In this document: positions 44,068 through 52,974 of the stretch, in pieces
Layout of the letters: every line of letters starts with the position of its first letter
How positions within the stretch are numbered: the stretch's first letter is position 1
Assembly (NCBI RefSeq): GCF_009911265.1
Contig: NZ_QXXA01000004.1
Coordinates: 62,001-126,000, forward strand
Reading direction: 5' to 3'
Length of the DNA stretch: 64,000 nt
DNA from: Senegalia massiliensis
GTDB lineage: Bacteria; Bacillota; Clostridia; Tissierellales; SIT17
Translations under genes and position numbers: made by a program
The notes under the pieces: generated by a model
What the model was told of the DNA's origin: nothing
Seen by the model: only the letters and a program-made list of their open reading frames with translations
The model's database searches: none

Positions 44068-44411
44068 ATCTCCATCTCCTTTTCACATCTTAGAATGTAT
44101 CTGTAGAGTTTATATTCATCTTCATACATAGCCCCACCATTTAAATTCATATATCCTTTTTCTCTTAGTACCTTTTTTAACGTGTTTTTTATATTTAAAT
44201 AATTTCCTTTGGAATAAATATCAATTTGTATCTTATTATTTTCAAATATCTCATTTCCTTCATCATAAAAAGAAGCTCTTTCATCATATACAGCATATTG
44301 TATATATGGAGCTTGAGTAGTGTCGGAAACAGTATGATTAAATATTCTATTCCCAACTAAATCAGTAATCCTAGTATCAAATAGGTCTTGTCTTAATGTA
44401 GTTTCTATCAT
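44064..44411 (-). CDS. Tail terminator / tail completion protein (DUF3168-like)
   Basis: 115 aa: MIETTLRQDLFDTRITDLVG, APYIQYAVYDERASFYDEGN and LKKVLREKGY. This resembles DUF3168/gp17-type tail completion proteins, which cap the tube at the head side. Position between the HK97 gp10-like gene and the tail tube gene fits. Confidence 0.75.
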   Translation of the reverse strand: MIETTLRQDLFDTRITDLVGNRIFNHTVSDTTQAPYIQYAVYDERASFYDEGNEIFENNKIQIDIYSKGNYLNIKNTLKKVLREKGYMNLNGGAMYEDEYKLYRYILRCEKEMEI

Positions 44412-44759
44412 CTACCCTACTCCTTTCATTATTTCTGCTATCATTCTATCCATATTTGTATCTATTGCATTAGTAAAGAAGCCTATATGCTTTCTGTTTG
44501 TAGGAGATCCTAATTCATTGTAAATATCCCAAGTCGAAGAGGAATAAACTCTATATCCTATATTTCCATCTACTCTAGTAGCTTTTACTTTCCAACTCTT
44601 TGACAACTTACCTGTACGCCTAAAAGATGCATCTGATGCAACCTCTTTTCCTATTTCTGCTGCTGATTTTAAAGCTTTTCTTTTCTTGTAATCTGAAATA
44701 TCCATATCATCAAGCTCAGTAAATATTTCATCAAACCCATCAACTATAATGTTACTCAT
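44412..44759 (-). CDS. HK97 gp10-like head-tail protein
   Basis: 115 aa: start MSNIIVDGFDEIFTELDDMD, then a basic core RRTGKLSKSWKVK and NELGSPTNRKHIGFFTNAID, typical of the HK97-gp10_like family (tail component or neck). It abuts both neighbours (stop and start adjoining). Confidence 0.82.
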   Translation of the reverse strand: MSNIIVDGFDEIFTELDDMDISDYKKRKALKSAAEIGKEVASDASFRRTGKLSKSWKVKATRVDGNIGYRVYSSSTWDIYNELGSPTNRKHIGFFTNAIDTNMDRMIAEIMKGVG

Positions 44760-45077
44760 CTAAATCACCAGCTTAGCCTTTATTATTAAGATCTTATTTT
44801 CATATTTAACATTATCAGGAGGTTCTACAATTTCGTATCTATCTTCATCAAATAAAATATACATATCAGGAGTTATTCCTGGAATATATCTTATTTTAAA
44901 ACTTGTAATTTTTTCACTCATAACTTGTTTAGCTGCATATTTTTCTTGGCCAAATAAATCATTTATTTCTGCATAGGCTTTTTTTATAGTTGGATAATCT
45001 TCTAAAGGGAATCCTGCATCATCAAATTCAGCCTCTTTTTTTTCTTGTATTTCAATTAATCTTTTCATCTTAGCCAT
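44760..45077 (-). CDS. Phage head closure / head-tail adaptor protein
   Basis: 105 aa. DLFGQEKYAAKQVMSEKITS and IRYIPGITPDMYILFDEDRY match the Phage_H_T_join family (gp16/SPP1-type head closure). It stops DNA exit and joins connector to tail. Immediately follows the connector gene. Confidence 0.85.
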   Translation of the reverse strand: MAKMKRLIEIQEKKEAEFDDAGFPLEDYPTIKKAYAEINDLFGQEKYAAKQVMSEKITSFKIRYIPGITPDMYILFDEDRYEIVEPPDNVKYENKILIIKAKLVI

Positions 45078-45404
45078 TTAAAACACCTCTGGTTTCATTA
45101 GTTGCATTTGTTGTATTGTAGAAGTGATTGAATGTCTTACTTTTTCAGATACATGCTCTACATTAGAGGTAAGGTCCCTATTTTCAAACCAGTTATTCAC
45201 TAATACAAGAGCTATCAATTTAGATTTAGTAGTAAGTTCTGGAGTAGCTTTATACCAATCTCCGACTCCTTCTTTTAAGTAGCTTTCTGCGTTATCTATA
45301 AGAAGTTCTATAATATTATTTGTTAAAATATCATCTTCTGTACCATTATCGTATTCTCTTATCCATGATCTAGCCTCTGCTACTGTTAATATTTTTTCAT
45401 TCAT
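45078..45404 (-). CDS. Head-tail connector protein (gp6/DUF-type adaptor)
   Basis: 108 aa, mostly helical: TVAEARSWIREYDNGTEDDI, NNIIELLIDNAESYLKEGVG and LIALVLVNNWFENRDL. This is the Phage_connect_1/gp6 family that forms the ring under the portal. Follows the capsid gene by ~40 nt. Confidence 0.87.
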   Translation of the reverse strand: MNEKILTVAEARSWIREYDNGTEDDILTNNIIELLIDNAESYLKEGVGDWYKATPELTTKSKLIALVLVNNWFENRDLTSNVEHVSEKVRHSITSTIQQMQLMKPEVF

Positions 45405-45424
45405 ATTTATTTCCTCCTAAAAGG

Positions 45425-45444
45425 AGAGAGGGCTTAGCCTCTCT
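45425..45444 (-). terminator. Hairpin after the major capsid gene (possible attenuator)
   Basis: AGAGA, bulged G, GGC / GCC, TCTCT with loop TTA, followed on the minus strand by CCTTTT. It adjoins the capsid stop codon. The T run is short, so it is more likely an RNA-stabilising or partial terminator hairpin. Confidence 0.5.
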
Positions 45445-46538
45445 TATGCTCCTGTTGGGAATGTAATATCTACTCGTACAACAGCTTTAGAATCCATAGC
45501 CTTTACATCAAATCTTTCAACAACTCTCATCATAGTTGCATATTTAGTAAATCCAGCCGCTTTAGATATTGCCATTTCATATGCTTCTCTATCAAAAAAT
45601 GCTACGGCTTCTTCTATATCACCTACATAGAAAGAGCAATCTTTTGTTGCCGGTGTTTCCATTTCTTGATTAGATAATACTACTACCAATTTACCTTTAA
45701 ATGTTTTGGCTCCTGCTATCTCTAAAGAATCTTTTAATAAAGGTCTATCGTTGTTATCCACTAATTGGTCTAAATAATCATACCCATCCTGGTTAGTTAT
45801 GATTATTGCAGATTTAGCTATAGCTGGATCTAATTTTTTGTTAAATGTTGTTACTATAGCTTTATAATCTTCTCCTGGTACTTTAGTAGCTGTGTTAAGA
45901 ATAGTCAATATTTCTGCATTTTCTGTTCTTACTGCTTTTTTACCAAATCTTCTCTTTACAAATCTTGTTAAATTAGCTTTTTCATCTTGAAGTAAAGTAT
46001 TAGAAATTGGAATTATATCTCCATAATCTCCTAATTCCCAAGATAATTGACCAAACTTAATAGTAGATTGATTAATTTCAGTCATTTCTGCAAAGTTAGT
46101 AAGTTTATCATTTGCTTCTACTTCAAGTGGCATTTTACCTGATAAAGTCCCTACTGGTATTACATTACAGTATTGCTTTAATGGAATTAACTGTCTTTTA
46201 TACTCTTCTATCTCTGTTTTTTGTTCTTCTGGTACTAAGTATCCTCCATCTTCTCCTACTCTTTCTACAAGAGCATTTTCTGCCTCTGTAAGAGGTTTGT
46301 TTAATACTGCTTTATTAAATGCTACTACATTATCTACTTCTACAGTTTGCGTAGGAGTTCCAACAAAATTTTCAACTTCTTCTTCTTCAAGAGCTTCTTG
46401 CACTGCTATAGATTTCTTTAATGCCTCAACATCCTTTAATTTTGCATGAGCATCATCAATCTTCCCTTCTGCTTGTAATGCTCCTATTTCATTTTTTAAA
46501 CCTTCTAACTTTTTATACATTTCTTGTGATTTTTTCAT
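45444..46538 (-). CDS. Major capsid protein, HK97 family
   Basis: 364 aa. N-terminal helical delta/scaffold domain (about residues 1-60, MYKKLEGLKNEIGALQAEGK), then the HK97 fold (ERVGEDGGYLVPEEQKTEIE, QLSWELGDYGDIIPISNTLL, KAGFTKYATMMRVVERFDV). The delta domain would be removed by the ClpP-like protease encoded just upstream. It forms the icosahedral shell. Confidence 0.93.
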   Translation of the reverse strand: MKKSQEMYKKLEGLKNEIGALQAEGKIDDAHAKLKDVEALKKSIAVQEALEEEEVENFVGTPTQTVEVDNVVAFNKAVLNKPLTEAENALVERVGEDGGYLVPEEQKTEIEEYKRQLIPLKQYCNVIPVGTLSGKMPLEVEANDKLTNFAEMTEINQSTIKFGQLSWELGDYGDIIPISNTLLQDEKANLTRFVKRRFGKKAVRTENAEILTILNTATKVPGEDYKAIVTTFNKKLDPAIAKSAIIITNQDGYDYLDQLVDNNDRPLLKDSLEIAGAKTFKGKLVVVLSNQEMETPATKDCSFYVGDIEEAVAFFDREAYEMAISKAAGFTKYATMMRVVERFDVKAMDSKAVVRVDITFPTGA

Positions 46539-46567
46539 AATTTACAATACCTCCTATTTTTTCGTAT

Positions 46568-46602
46568 AAAAAAGGACCTATCTTAGTTTTAAGATTAGAT
46601 CC
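46568..46602 (-). terminator. Hairpin between protease and capsid genes
   Basis: Stem GGA.CTATCTTA / TAAGAtTAG.TCC with loop GTTT, followed on the minus strand by a run of T6. It overlaps the end of the protease gene. A partial terminator before the highly expressed capsid gene seems odd, so it may instead protect the capsid mRNA. Confidence 0.55.
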
Positions 46603-47285
46603 AATTCCTTTAATTTATTTGTTACTTCTAAATTTTTGCTATTATCTTCTATCTCTGTTTTTTGTTCTTTTGATTTTTGTTCTGCCAAGACTTCCTTTAA
46701 CTTATCTATAACTTGTTGAGGTATCATAGCAGAATTATCAAAACTTGCCACTGCATCAAATTCTTTTTCAAACATAATTTCATCAATAAACTTATTTTCT
46801 TTTGCCATTTCTGGTGTCATCCAAGTTTCATTATCCATTAAACTTAATAATTCTTCTTCTTTAATTCCCGTTTTAATTTTATAAGCATTTGCTATTGTTT
46901 TATTGACATTCTTAAGGAATTTTGAAGTATTATCCATCTGTCTATAATCGCCAGTCACACTTACTGATGAATTGTGTATCATCATTTGACCTGTAGGACT
47001 CATCATAACTTTGTTCCCAGCCATTGCAATTACAGATGCAGCACTTGCAGCAATACCTACTATTTTTACTGTTACATTTCCTTTATAGCTTTTTAGAGCA
47101 GTATAAATTTCACTACCAGCAAATACACTTCCACCACCTGAGTTAATTTCAACTTCAACATCTTCGCCATCTAAATCATCTAAAATTTTATTTACATCTT
47201 GAGGTGATGTAGCTTCAATTCCTAACCATTTATAAATCCAACTATTACTAGAAGGTACTATAGGACCCTTTACATTTATCTTCAC
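46578..47285 (-). CDS. ClpP-like head maturation protease
   Basis: 235-aa Clp-protease-fold prohead protease. Catalytic Ser lies in IAASAASVIAMAG and the His in GQMMIHNSS; EINSGGGSVFAGSEIYTAL is the oxyanion-side signature. It removes the capsid delta domain during head maturation. It follows portal by 2 nt. Confidence 0.93.
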   Translation of the reverse strand: MKINVKGPIVPSSNSWIYKWLGIEATSPQDVNKILDDLDGEDVEVEINSGGGSVFAGSEIYTALKSYKGNVTVKIVGIAASAASVIAMAGNKVMMSPTGQMMIHNSSVSVTGDYRQMDNTSKFLKNVNKTIANAYKIKTGIKEEELLSLMDNETWMTPEMAKENKFIDEIMFEKEFDAVASFDNSAMIPQQVIDKLKEVLAEQKSKEQKTEIEDNSKNLEVTNKLKELDLILKLR

Positions 47286-47287
47286 TA

Positions 47288-48529
47288 TTAATCACCCCCT
47301 TTCTTTTTATTGTACTGATTTCCTACTTGTTTGAGTGGTATATAATTACCATTTACTATAGGTTTATCTCCACCTTCTACTTTAGGTAAATCTATATATG
47401 ATCTAGCTTCATTAATAAGATATATGCCATTATTTACTCCAGCTGCAAGTGATTCCATCTGTGTTTTCACATCTGCTCTTAAAATAGAATTAACATTGAA
47501 TTTAAAATAATAACCTTTCTTTTGCTCATCATCACTAAGTAATTTATAACTGATTTCTTCTTCATATTGTTTTAATATAAAAAGTAATGTATCTACATAG
47601 AAGCTTAAGTTCTGCATTTCACTATTTGAATAACTAGATTTTTCATAATCATTTATATGATTAGGTTTTATTCCAAAAGCTGCAGCAATTTGTAAACTAG
47701 AATACTTTTTAAGTTCAAAGAATTGACTATCTGTAAGCTTAATATCTAAAGGAGTCAATTTCATACCTAAAGGTACTGGAATAATCTTACCTGCATTTTC
47801 AGAGCCACTAGAAAATTCCTCAAATCCTTTAACTAATTTTTTCTTAGCTTCCTTATTCAAATCTCCTGTATACTCAAGTGCTGCTTTAGCAGTTAGTCCT
47901 GATTTATATAGATGATTCATGAAACTTTGACTAGATTTATTACCTTCAACTGTGGAAGCAAGTATTTGTTGAACTGATAAGCCTGTTATTCCATCTCTAC
48001 TAGTACCAGTTTTAAAGTGTAATATTTCTTTATGATTAAACTTATACTTTTTATTTGTTTCTGGATCTTCATATAGATAGTACATAGCATTACTTTTACC
48101 AAATATACCTGCATTATCTATTAATATTTGTACTGAATTAGGAGGTAATATCCATAAATCTTGAAGATTTCCTTTATGCCACCTAGTCCATACGTAAGCA
48201 TTACCATATTGATTTTTATTAAATTCAACTGTGGCCCAAAAAGTTGAAGGAGTCATATATGGATTAGGTCTAATTTTTAACCTCTGAGCTACTTGATTAG
48301 ACTTAGCTCTCTTTACTCCTTCATCAGTATCTTGATAGAATTTAAGTGATAATTTACCAAGACTTTCAGAAAGCATTTTAATACAAGTAAAGTAAGTAAC
48401 TTCACTTAAATTTTCACCTAGTACTGTTCCACCTTTAAACATTTCAATAATTTCATCCATAGTAATTCTAGATTCTTGTGTTTCATTTGTAGTACTAAAT
48501 AAATTCTTTATTCCATCTACTAATTTCAA
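47288..48529 (-). CDS. Phage portal protein (HK97 family)
   Basis: 413 aa. SEVTYFTCIKMLSESLGKLS, LRIRPNPYMTPSTFWATVEF-type RPNPYMTPSTFW, GNAYVWTRWH and FGIKPNHINDYEKSSYSNSE are portal signatures. It forms the dodecameric DNA channel and docks the terminase. It abuts terL. Confidence 0.93.
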   Translation of the reverse strand: MKLVDGIKNLFSTTNETQESRITMDEIIEMFKGGTVLGENLSEVTYFTCIKMLSESLGKLSLKFYQDTDEGVKRAKSNQVAQRLKIRPNPYMTPSTFWATVEFNKNQYGNAYVWTRWHKGNLQDLWILPPNSVQILIDNAGIFGKSNAMYYLYEDPETNKKYKFNHKEILHFKTGTSRDGITGLSVQQILASTVEGNKSSQSFMNHLYKSGLTAKAALEYTGDLNKEAKKKLVKGFEEFSSGSENAGKIIPVPLGMKLTPLDIKLTDSQFFELKKYSSLQIAAAFGIKPNHINDYEKSSYSNSEMQNLSFYVDTLLFILKQYEEEISYKLLSDDEQKKGYYFKFNVNSILRADVKTQMESLAAGVNNGIYLINEARSYIDLPKVEGGDKPIVNGNYIPLKQVGNQYNKKKGGD

Positions 48530-50200
48530 TTAGTCACCTCCCCATCCCATCATTTCTAGAAATTCTTCTGTAGCTTCATCATGATTAAACGCACTTTGAT
48601 TATTAAAAATAGCCCTGGCCAAAGCCATGAGCATAGCAATTATTCCATCTATTTTATTTTTACTCTTGGATTTATCATATTTTACATTGCCAGCCGGGTC
48701 CTCTGTTGCTACTACATTACCAGCCATCCAGGTAAGTAAATCATTATCTGCTATTATTAATCTTTTATCTAATAGCATTATCTCAAAATCACGAATTGTT
48801 GGACTCATTGATTTATAACCCTGACCGAATGGGAATATTGTAAAATGATCTTCTAATCTACTTGAAATATCTCCACTTCCCCATCTGTCAAAAGCAATTT
48901 CTTCTGTTTTAAAAGAATATTTTGAGTTCATATCTGCTATATAGTTAAATAATTCTTCATTATTAACATACGTACCATTTAAGGCCATTAGATCATCTTT
49001 ATCTACATATAGATCATATCTTACTTTGTCTCTTTCAGAACGTTCTTCTAAGGTGTCTTTAGGAGTAAACATATGAGGGTATACAATGTATTTATTCTTT
49101 TCTTCATCATAAAACACCTGGACATAAGCTATAATATCTTGAACAAATGCCATATCTAAACCTACCCAACAAGATTTTCCTTTTAAATCTTCTAAATTGA
49201 CTTCTTGTAAGCATTCTCTCCAAAGTTTGAGATTAATTGCGTTTTCACCATCTAGTGCTACGTGCTGATTTAGATATAATCTTCTTGCCTTAGCCTCAAA
49301 ACTTTTTATCCTACTTGCTTTTTTCATAAAATCTTCTATATCAACAAATTTTCTAAATATAGATAAAGCAGGGTTAGCTTTATACCACTGTTTCACATCC
49401 ATTAATTCACAATCTTTTTCTGCTTCATATATTGCAGAATAAAAGGCCTCATCTTTAAATTTACCTTTTTCTATATCTTTAGCATAGTTATACATTTCCA
49501 TCTCTAAATTATGTGGATCTGCACCAGAACTTGCTGTTGTAGTCATAAACATTAAAGGGTCATCCCACAAACCCATACCAGTACGAAGTTTTGTATAAGC
49601 ATTACTGTTTTTATACTCATGAATTTCATCCAGGATAACTACATATGAAGCGTAAGAGTCAAGATTCGCACCATCATTTGCAAGCACTCTTAAATGACTG
49701 TTAGTAGATTTTCTATACATAATTCTCATACTTTCAGTTATCTTTACATTTTTCTTTAAGGTTTTATTGCCTTTAATCATCAAATTCATAGTATTAAATA
49801 GGTTTGTAGCTTGTTTTATGTCATTAGCTACTATAATGTATTCAGCTCCATATGTAGGATCTGTAAAATACAAATATACTGCTATCCAAGATACCAATGA
49901 TCCTTTACCATTTTTACGAGAAATATCTAATAATGCTTCTCTGTGTTTTCTAAAACCTGTGTTTTTATCCTTTACACATAATATCTCAGATGTATGAATG
50001 AATTGAAATTTTAAAGGTTTTATTTTTTGTCCTTTTACGCCTTTATCCAGTTGTAATTTAGTGATAAATTTATAGAACTTTCTTGCTTCTTCTTCATCAT
50101 AATAAAAATTATCATAATCCCATTTAATTTTAAGTTCTTCTATTAAATCATCTAAGTTATATTCTGTCTGTTCTTTTACATGTTTTTCTTTTAAATCCAC
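48530..50200 (-). CDS. terL: Terminase large subunit
   Basis: 556-aa Terminase_1-type motor-nuclease. An atypical Walker A, SRKNGKGS (residues ~94-101), Walker B VVILDEIHEY, coupling motif MTTTASSG, and the C-terminal RNase H-like nuclease with CWVGLDMAFVQDI and a downstream Asp (EEIAFDRWG). It drives DNA packaging and cuts cos/pac. It lies 9 nt after terS. Confidence 0.93.
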   Translation of the reverse strand: MDLKEKHVKEQTEYNLDDLIEELKIKWDYDNFYYDEEEARKFYKFITKLQLDKGVKGQKIKPLKFQFIHTSEILCVKDKNTGFRKHREALLDISRKNGKGSLVSWIAVYLYFTDPTYGAEYIIVANDIKQATNLFNTMNLMIKGNKTLKKNVKITESMRIMYRKSTNSHLRVLANDGANLDSYASYVVILDEIHEYKNSNAYTKLRTGMGLWDDPLMFMTTTASSGADPHNLEMEMYNYAKDIEKGKFKDEAFYSAIYEAEKDCELMDVKQWYKANPALSIFRKFVDIEDFMKKASRIKSFEAKARRLYLNQHVALDGENAINLKLWRECLQEVNLEDLKGKSCWVGLDMAFVQDIIAYVQVFYDEEKNKYIVYPHMFTPKDTLEERSERDKVRYDLYVDKDDLMALNGTYVNNEELFNYIADMNSKYSFKTEEIAFDRWGSGDISSRLEDHFTIFPFGQGYKSMSPTIRDFEIMLLDKRLIIADNDLLTWMAGNVVATEDPAGNVKYDKSKSKNKIDGIIAMLMALARAIFNNQSAFNHDEATEEFLEMMGWGGD

Positions 50201-50208
50201 ACCACCAC

Positions 50209-50592
50209 CTACTTAACTATCATATCTTCCATCTCCTCATCATCTGTATCATTTACTATTAATTCTTTTAACTTTGCCCTTTCACGTGGAGTTAGAGCAA
50301 ATTCTTTTATAAATGATAGCATTGATTTCATAGCATTATTTGCAATACTTATTTCTGGTATTTGTTGTCTATATCCAGTTTCAGTTTCAAAGCATAATTC
50401 TTTATGTTTTTTTATTGCTTTTTCTGCCTGCATCCATCTTTGATAATTAATACAAAGAGCTGAAAGGGCTATATCATCACCAGGTTTCCATTTACCTTCT
50501 TCTACTAGCATATTAGTGATCTGCATATATTTTTGTTTTCCTTTTTTAAGTAAAATAGTTGGTGGTTTAGGTATTTCAATTTCATTTTCCAT
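50209..50592 (-). CDS. terS: Terminase small subunit (P27 family)
   Basis: ~127 aa. Starts MENEIEIPKPPTILLKKGKQ and contains the P27 family pattern DIALSALCINYQRWMQAEKA. It recognises the packaging site and loads TerL. AAAGGAGG lies 7 nt before the chosen ATG; the longest frame begins six codons earlier with no site. A probable cos lies directly upstream. Confidence 0.85.
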   Translation of the reverse strand: MENEIEIPKPPTILLKKGKQKYMQITNMLVEEGKWKPGDDIALSALCINYQRWMQAEKAIKKHKELCFETETGYRQQIPEISIANNAMKSMLSFIKEFALTPRERAKLKELIVNDTDDEEMEDMIVK

Positions 50593-50612
50593 AACATAGC
50601 CTCCTTTCATAA

Positions 50613-50700
50613 CCCCCCCTATTGAAAATATGACATTTTTTTGTGCGTGAAGGGGGACGCGCTTTTTAAAATAGAGGTTGATACTTTTTAGTACCCCCCT
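50613..50700. other. Probable cos / packaging site between HNH and terS
   Basis: A small G+C-rich island in AT-rich DNA. C7T (50613-50620), GCGT (50645-50648), G5 (50652-50656), ACGC (50657-50660), and C6T (50694-50700). The position, between an HNH nuclease gene and terS, is where cos sites lie in many HNH-encoding siphoviruses. Confidence 0.5.
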
Positions 50701-51101
50701 CTAGTATGTTTTATTAAACTTCTAAGTAAATTTTGCATTTTAACTTTATTCTTAGTCTTATAAACTTTATGAATTTTTTGATGGCAAGACTCACAAAGAC
50801 AAATTAAATTATTTAAATCAAAGGCTTTTGAAAGATCATCTTTAAGTTCTATGATGTGATGAACAAGTTGTGAATACTTAATAGTTTTATTATGATAGCA
50901 TGATATACATAATCCCATATCCCTATTCTCTGCTTTGCTCTTTGCTATCTCCCATTCCTTAGAATTATATATCTTCTGTGTCTCCATATCTCTTTCATAT
51001 CTGTTATAATCTTTATTAATCCTTGAAGTACATTCCTTGCAATAGTTTAGTTCTCTGTCTATTATCTTGCTACATCTAGGACATATCTTAACTAATGGCA
51101 T
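50688..51101 (-). CDS. HNH endonuclease
   Basis: ~137 aa. N-terminal zinc ribbon (CPRCSK and CKEC) followed by an HNH domain with CISCYHNKT, LVHHIIELKDD and LICLCESCHQKIH. In cos-type HK97-like phages an HNH protein next to terminase cooperates in cos cleavage. The ATG chosen follows GGAG by 8 nt; a GTG three codons earlier is the alternative. Confidence 0.88.
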   Translation of the reverse strand: MPLVKICPRCSKIIDRELNYCKECTSRINKDYNRYERDMETQKIYNSKEWEIAKSKAENRDMGLCISCYHNKTIKYSQLVHHIIELKDDLSKAFDLNNLICLCESCHQKIHKVYKTKNKVKMQNLLRSLIKHTRGGY

Positions 51102-51123
51102 ATGTTTCACTCCATAATAAAAA

Positions 51124-51141
51124 CACTCTATCTCTAGAGTG
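51124..51141 (-). terminator. Terminator after the lipoprotein gene
   Basis: Stem CACTCTA/TAGAGTG with loop TCTC, followed on the minus strand by TTTTTATT. It lies directly past the lipoprotein stop codon and separates it from the late HNH-terminase block. Confidence 0.75.
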
Positions 51142-51639
51142 CTATTTCGTTACTGGTATCCTATATTCTATTTCACTATCATACATTTCACTTCTAAGTA
51201 TGACTTGAATCTCTTCACTTTCATTTTCTAATCCATAATAAGCTTGAACTGTAACTTCTGTTCCTACTCCTGAATCTTGTGGCTGTTGTTTTGGAAACAT
51301 ATCTGAACTTTCTGCTACTTTATTTTGCTGGTCTACTACTTGTAAATCTTGACCATGAATATATAATAATGCATCTTCTTGTGCTATATTCTTATATGTA
51401 TATTCCACCTCTACTATTTGAGTTGTATTCTCTGAAAAATCTTCCTTATATTCAAAATCATCAGCCACTTTAGCCTCTTCAATTTTTATTGAATACATCT
51501 CATTTCCATTATTATTTGTTATTATAGCTTCTTCTCCAGATTCAAATATATCTTTATCATTAGAAGTTTCTTCACTACAACCTGCTATAGAAATAATTAC
51601 AAATAGAAATAGAAATAATATTAATATTTTCTTACCCAA
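51142..51639 (-). CDS. Prophage lipoprotein, DUF5067-like
   Basis: 165 aa. Signal peptide ending in the lipobox IAGC (Cys at residue 21), a Ser/Asn/Glu-rich linker, then a beta-rich domain (IVEVEYTYKNIAQEDALLYI, GTEVTVQAYYGLE) resembling DUF5067. It uses a TTG start after GAGGAGGG. It is flanked by its own AT-rich promoter region and a terminator, so it is an independent unit inside the phage. Lysogen-expressed lipoproteins of other phages block DNA entry of related phages; such a role here is inference. Confidence 0.75.
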   Translation of the reverse strand: MGKKILILFLFLFVIISIAGCSEETSNDKDIFESGEEAIITNNNGNEMYSIKIEEAKVADDFEYKEDFSENTTQIVEVEYTYKNIAQEDALLYIHGQDLQVVDQQNKVAESSDMFPKQQPQDSGVGTEVTVQAYYGLENESEEIQVILRSEMYDSEIEYRIPVTK

Positions 51640-51758
51640 AACAAATCCCTCCTCTTTTAATATTATTATATTATATAGAGGAAAAATTTACTAATGTTAT
51701 ATTATTTCAAAATTACATTTAATAATTGCTTTCTCATATTATCACCTAAAATAAAAAA

Positions 51759-51776
51759 GACACCCTGTTGGATGTC
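51759..51776 (-). terminator. Terminator after the DUF3775-like gene
   Basis: Imperfect stem GACATCC/GGGTGTC with loop AACA on the minus strand, followed by TTTTTTATTTT. Confidence 0.7.
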
Positions 51777-51828
51777 TATCGTTATTAGTATTTAATTATT
51801 TTGTTTCATCTTCTTAAATATCAATATT

Positions 51829-52236
51829 TTAATTTGAATTTGAATGATATTTTTTCTTTATATCTATATAGTTTTCTAAATAGACATCAAGTGGTGATTT
51901 TTCTAGCATTTGATTAATTAGTATACTTTTATCGTTCCATCCACCAGTAGTCTTTAGATGATTTTTCATCCAAATATAGTTATCTTCAAATGATTTATCT
52001 TCAAAAGTATACCAATCTCTCCCTAGATACATAGAAGTAATAAGAGATCTAATTACTTCTATATCTAAATTAATTAAATGATCTTCAAGATTCTTATTTT
52101 TGCTATAATATTCCTCACTTAACTCTGTGTTTTCAAGACTTGAAAATATTATATCATTAGAATCTCTTTCTTCTACCCTTCTTCTATCTCTAGCTAATTC
52201 TATAACATCACTCAAAACATTGTACTCATTATCCAT
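51829..52236 (-). CDS. DUF3775-like phage protein
   Basis: 135 aa. LEDHLINLDIEVIRSLITSM and YLGRDWYTFED resemble the DUF3775 family. Start has AAAGGGGG upstream. It ends in a terminator, and lies between the middle genes and the lipoprotein. Function unknown. Confidence 0.65.
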   Translation of the reverse strand: MDNEYNVLSDVIELARDRRRVEERDSNDIIFSSLENTELSEEYYSKNKNLEDHLINLDIEVIRSLITSMYLGRDWYTFEDKSFEDNYIWMKNHLKTTGGWNDKSILINQMLEKSPLDVYLENYIDIKKKYHSNSN

Positions 52237-52289
52237 ACATATATACCCCCTTTATATTTATAATATTCTACAAAGAAGGTAATAATCCT

Positions 52290-52373
52290 TTAAGTATTTT
52301 CTATAAATACCCATACTGCTGCAATAATTGTTATAACTATTCCAGATACAAAACCTATAATAAACCCAATCAT
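52290..52373 (-). CDS. Small membrane peptide, 27 aa
   Basis: MIGFIIGFVSGIVITIIAAV then WVFIENT: a single Gly-containing hydrophobic helix. CGGGAG lies 9 nt upstream of this ATG; an ATG three codons earlier (52382) is possible but too close. It stands alone between two genes. Similar one-helix peptides are common in phage middle regions, function unknown. Confidence 0.5.
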   Translation of the reverse strand: MIGFIIGFVSGIVITIIAAVWVFIENT

Positions 52374-52401
52374 TATTATCATCTCCCGACAAATAAAATA
52401 C

Positions 52402-52423
52402 CCCGGTCAAAATAGACCAGGGC
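52402..52423 (-). terminator. Hairpin after the late regulator gene
   Basis: Stem CCCCGGTC/GACCAGGG (one mismatch) with loop AAAATA. The minus-strand downstream sequence TATTTTATTT is only moderately T-rich, so it is a weak terminator. Confidence 0.45.
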
Positions 52424-52494
52424 CAAACTAAAAGGGGGAATTTTATATATGTCTATATTAATATAGTAACATATATTTAACCCTAATTCGTGCT

Positions 52495-52959
52495 CTATTC
52501 GTGCTCTAAAAGTGCTGTGTACCCAAATAAAGAAATAGATATTTTTTGTAAAGCTTGAGTTCTAATTTCTTTACACCATCTTTCATTATATTGTGCTTCA
52601 TAAGCTATATTAAACCACTGATATCCTTTTATGTATCTTAATTCTATTACTTTCTTTTCTATATCAGTTAGTCCTTCTAAAGCTCTATCTATTTTATTAA
52701 CTTCATGTTGAGTTGTTTTAATTTTATATTTAAGTTGTTTTTCTTTTTTTATATTTCTTATTGCCTGTTCTTCTAATTGCCTGGTTATTTTATTAGTTTC
52801 AGAAGTTTTTTCTCCTTCATAATTTATACAATTTACTCCATCTTCATTTTTCAAACATTCAAGTTGTTCTTTCATATTTAATATATTTATTTTAAATTGT
52901 GTGTAGTTATAGAGAGCTTTTTCAGCTCTCTTATAATATTGTTTTTTTATTTGCTTCAT
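52495..52959 (-). CDS. Sigma-70 region 4-like phage late regulator (ArpU/RinA-type)
   Basis: 154 aa. A long N-terminal coiled helix (residues ~1-95) is followed by a region-4-type helix-turn-helix, ALEGLTDIEKKVIELRYIKG and QYNERWCKEIRTQALQKI. Proteins of this shape just upstream of the terminase block (ArpU, RinA, LtrC) activate late genes. Its location between middle and late genes supports that role. Confidence 0.72.
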   Translation of the reverse strand: MKQIKKQYYKRAEKALYNYTQFKINILNMKEQLECLKNEDGVNCINYEGEKTSETNKITRQLEEQAIRNIKKEKQLKYKIKTTQHEVNKIDRALEGLTDIEKKVIELRYIKGYQWFNIAYEAQYNERWCKEIRTQALQKISISLFGYTALLEHE

Positions 52960-52974
52960 TTATTAACTCCTTCC

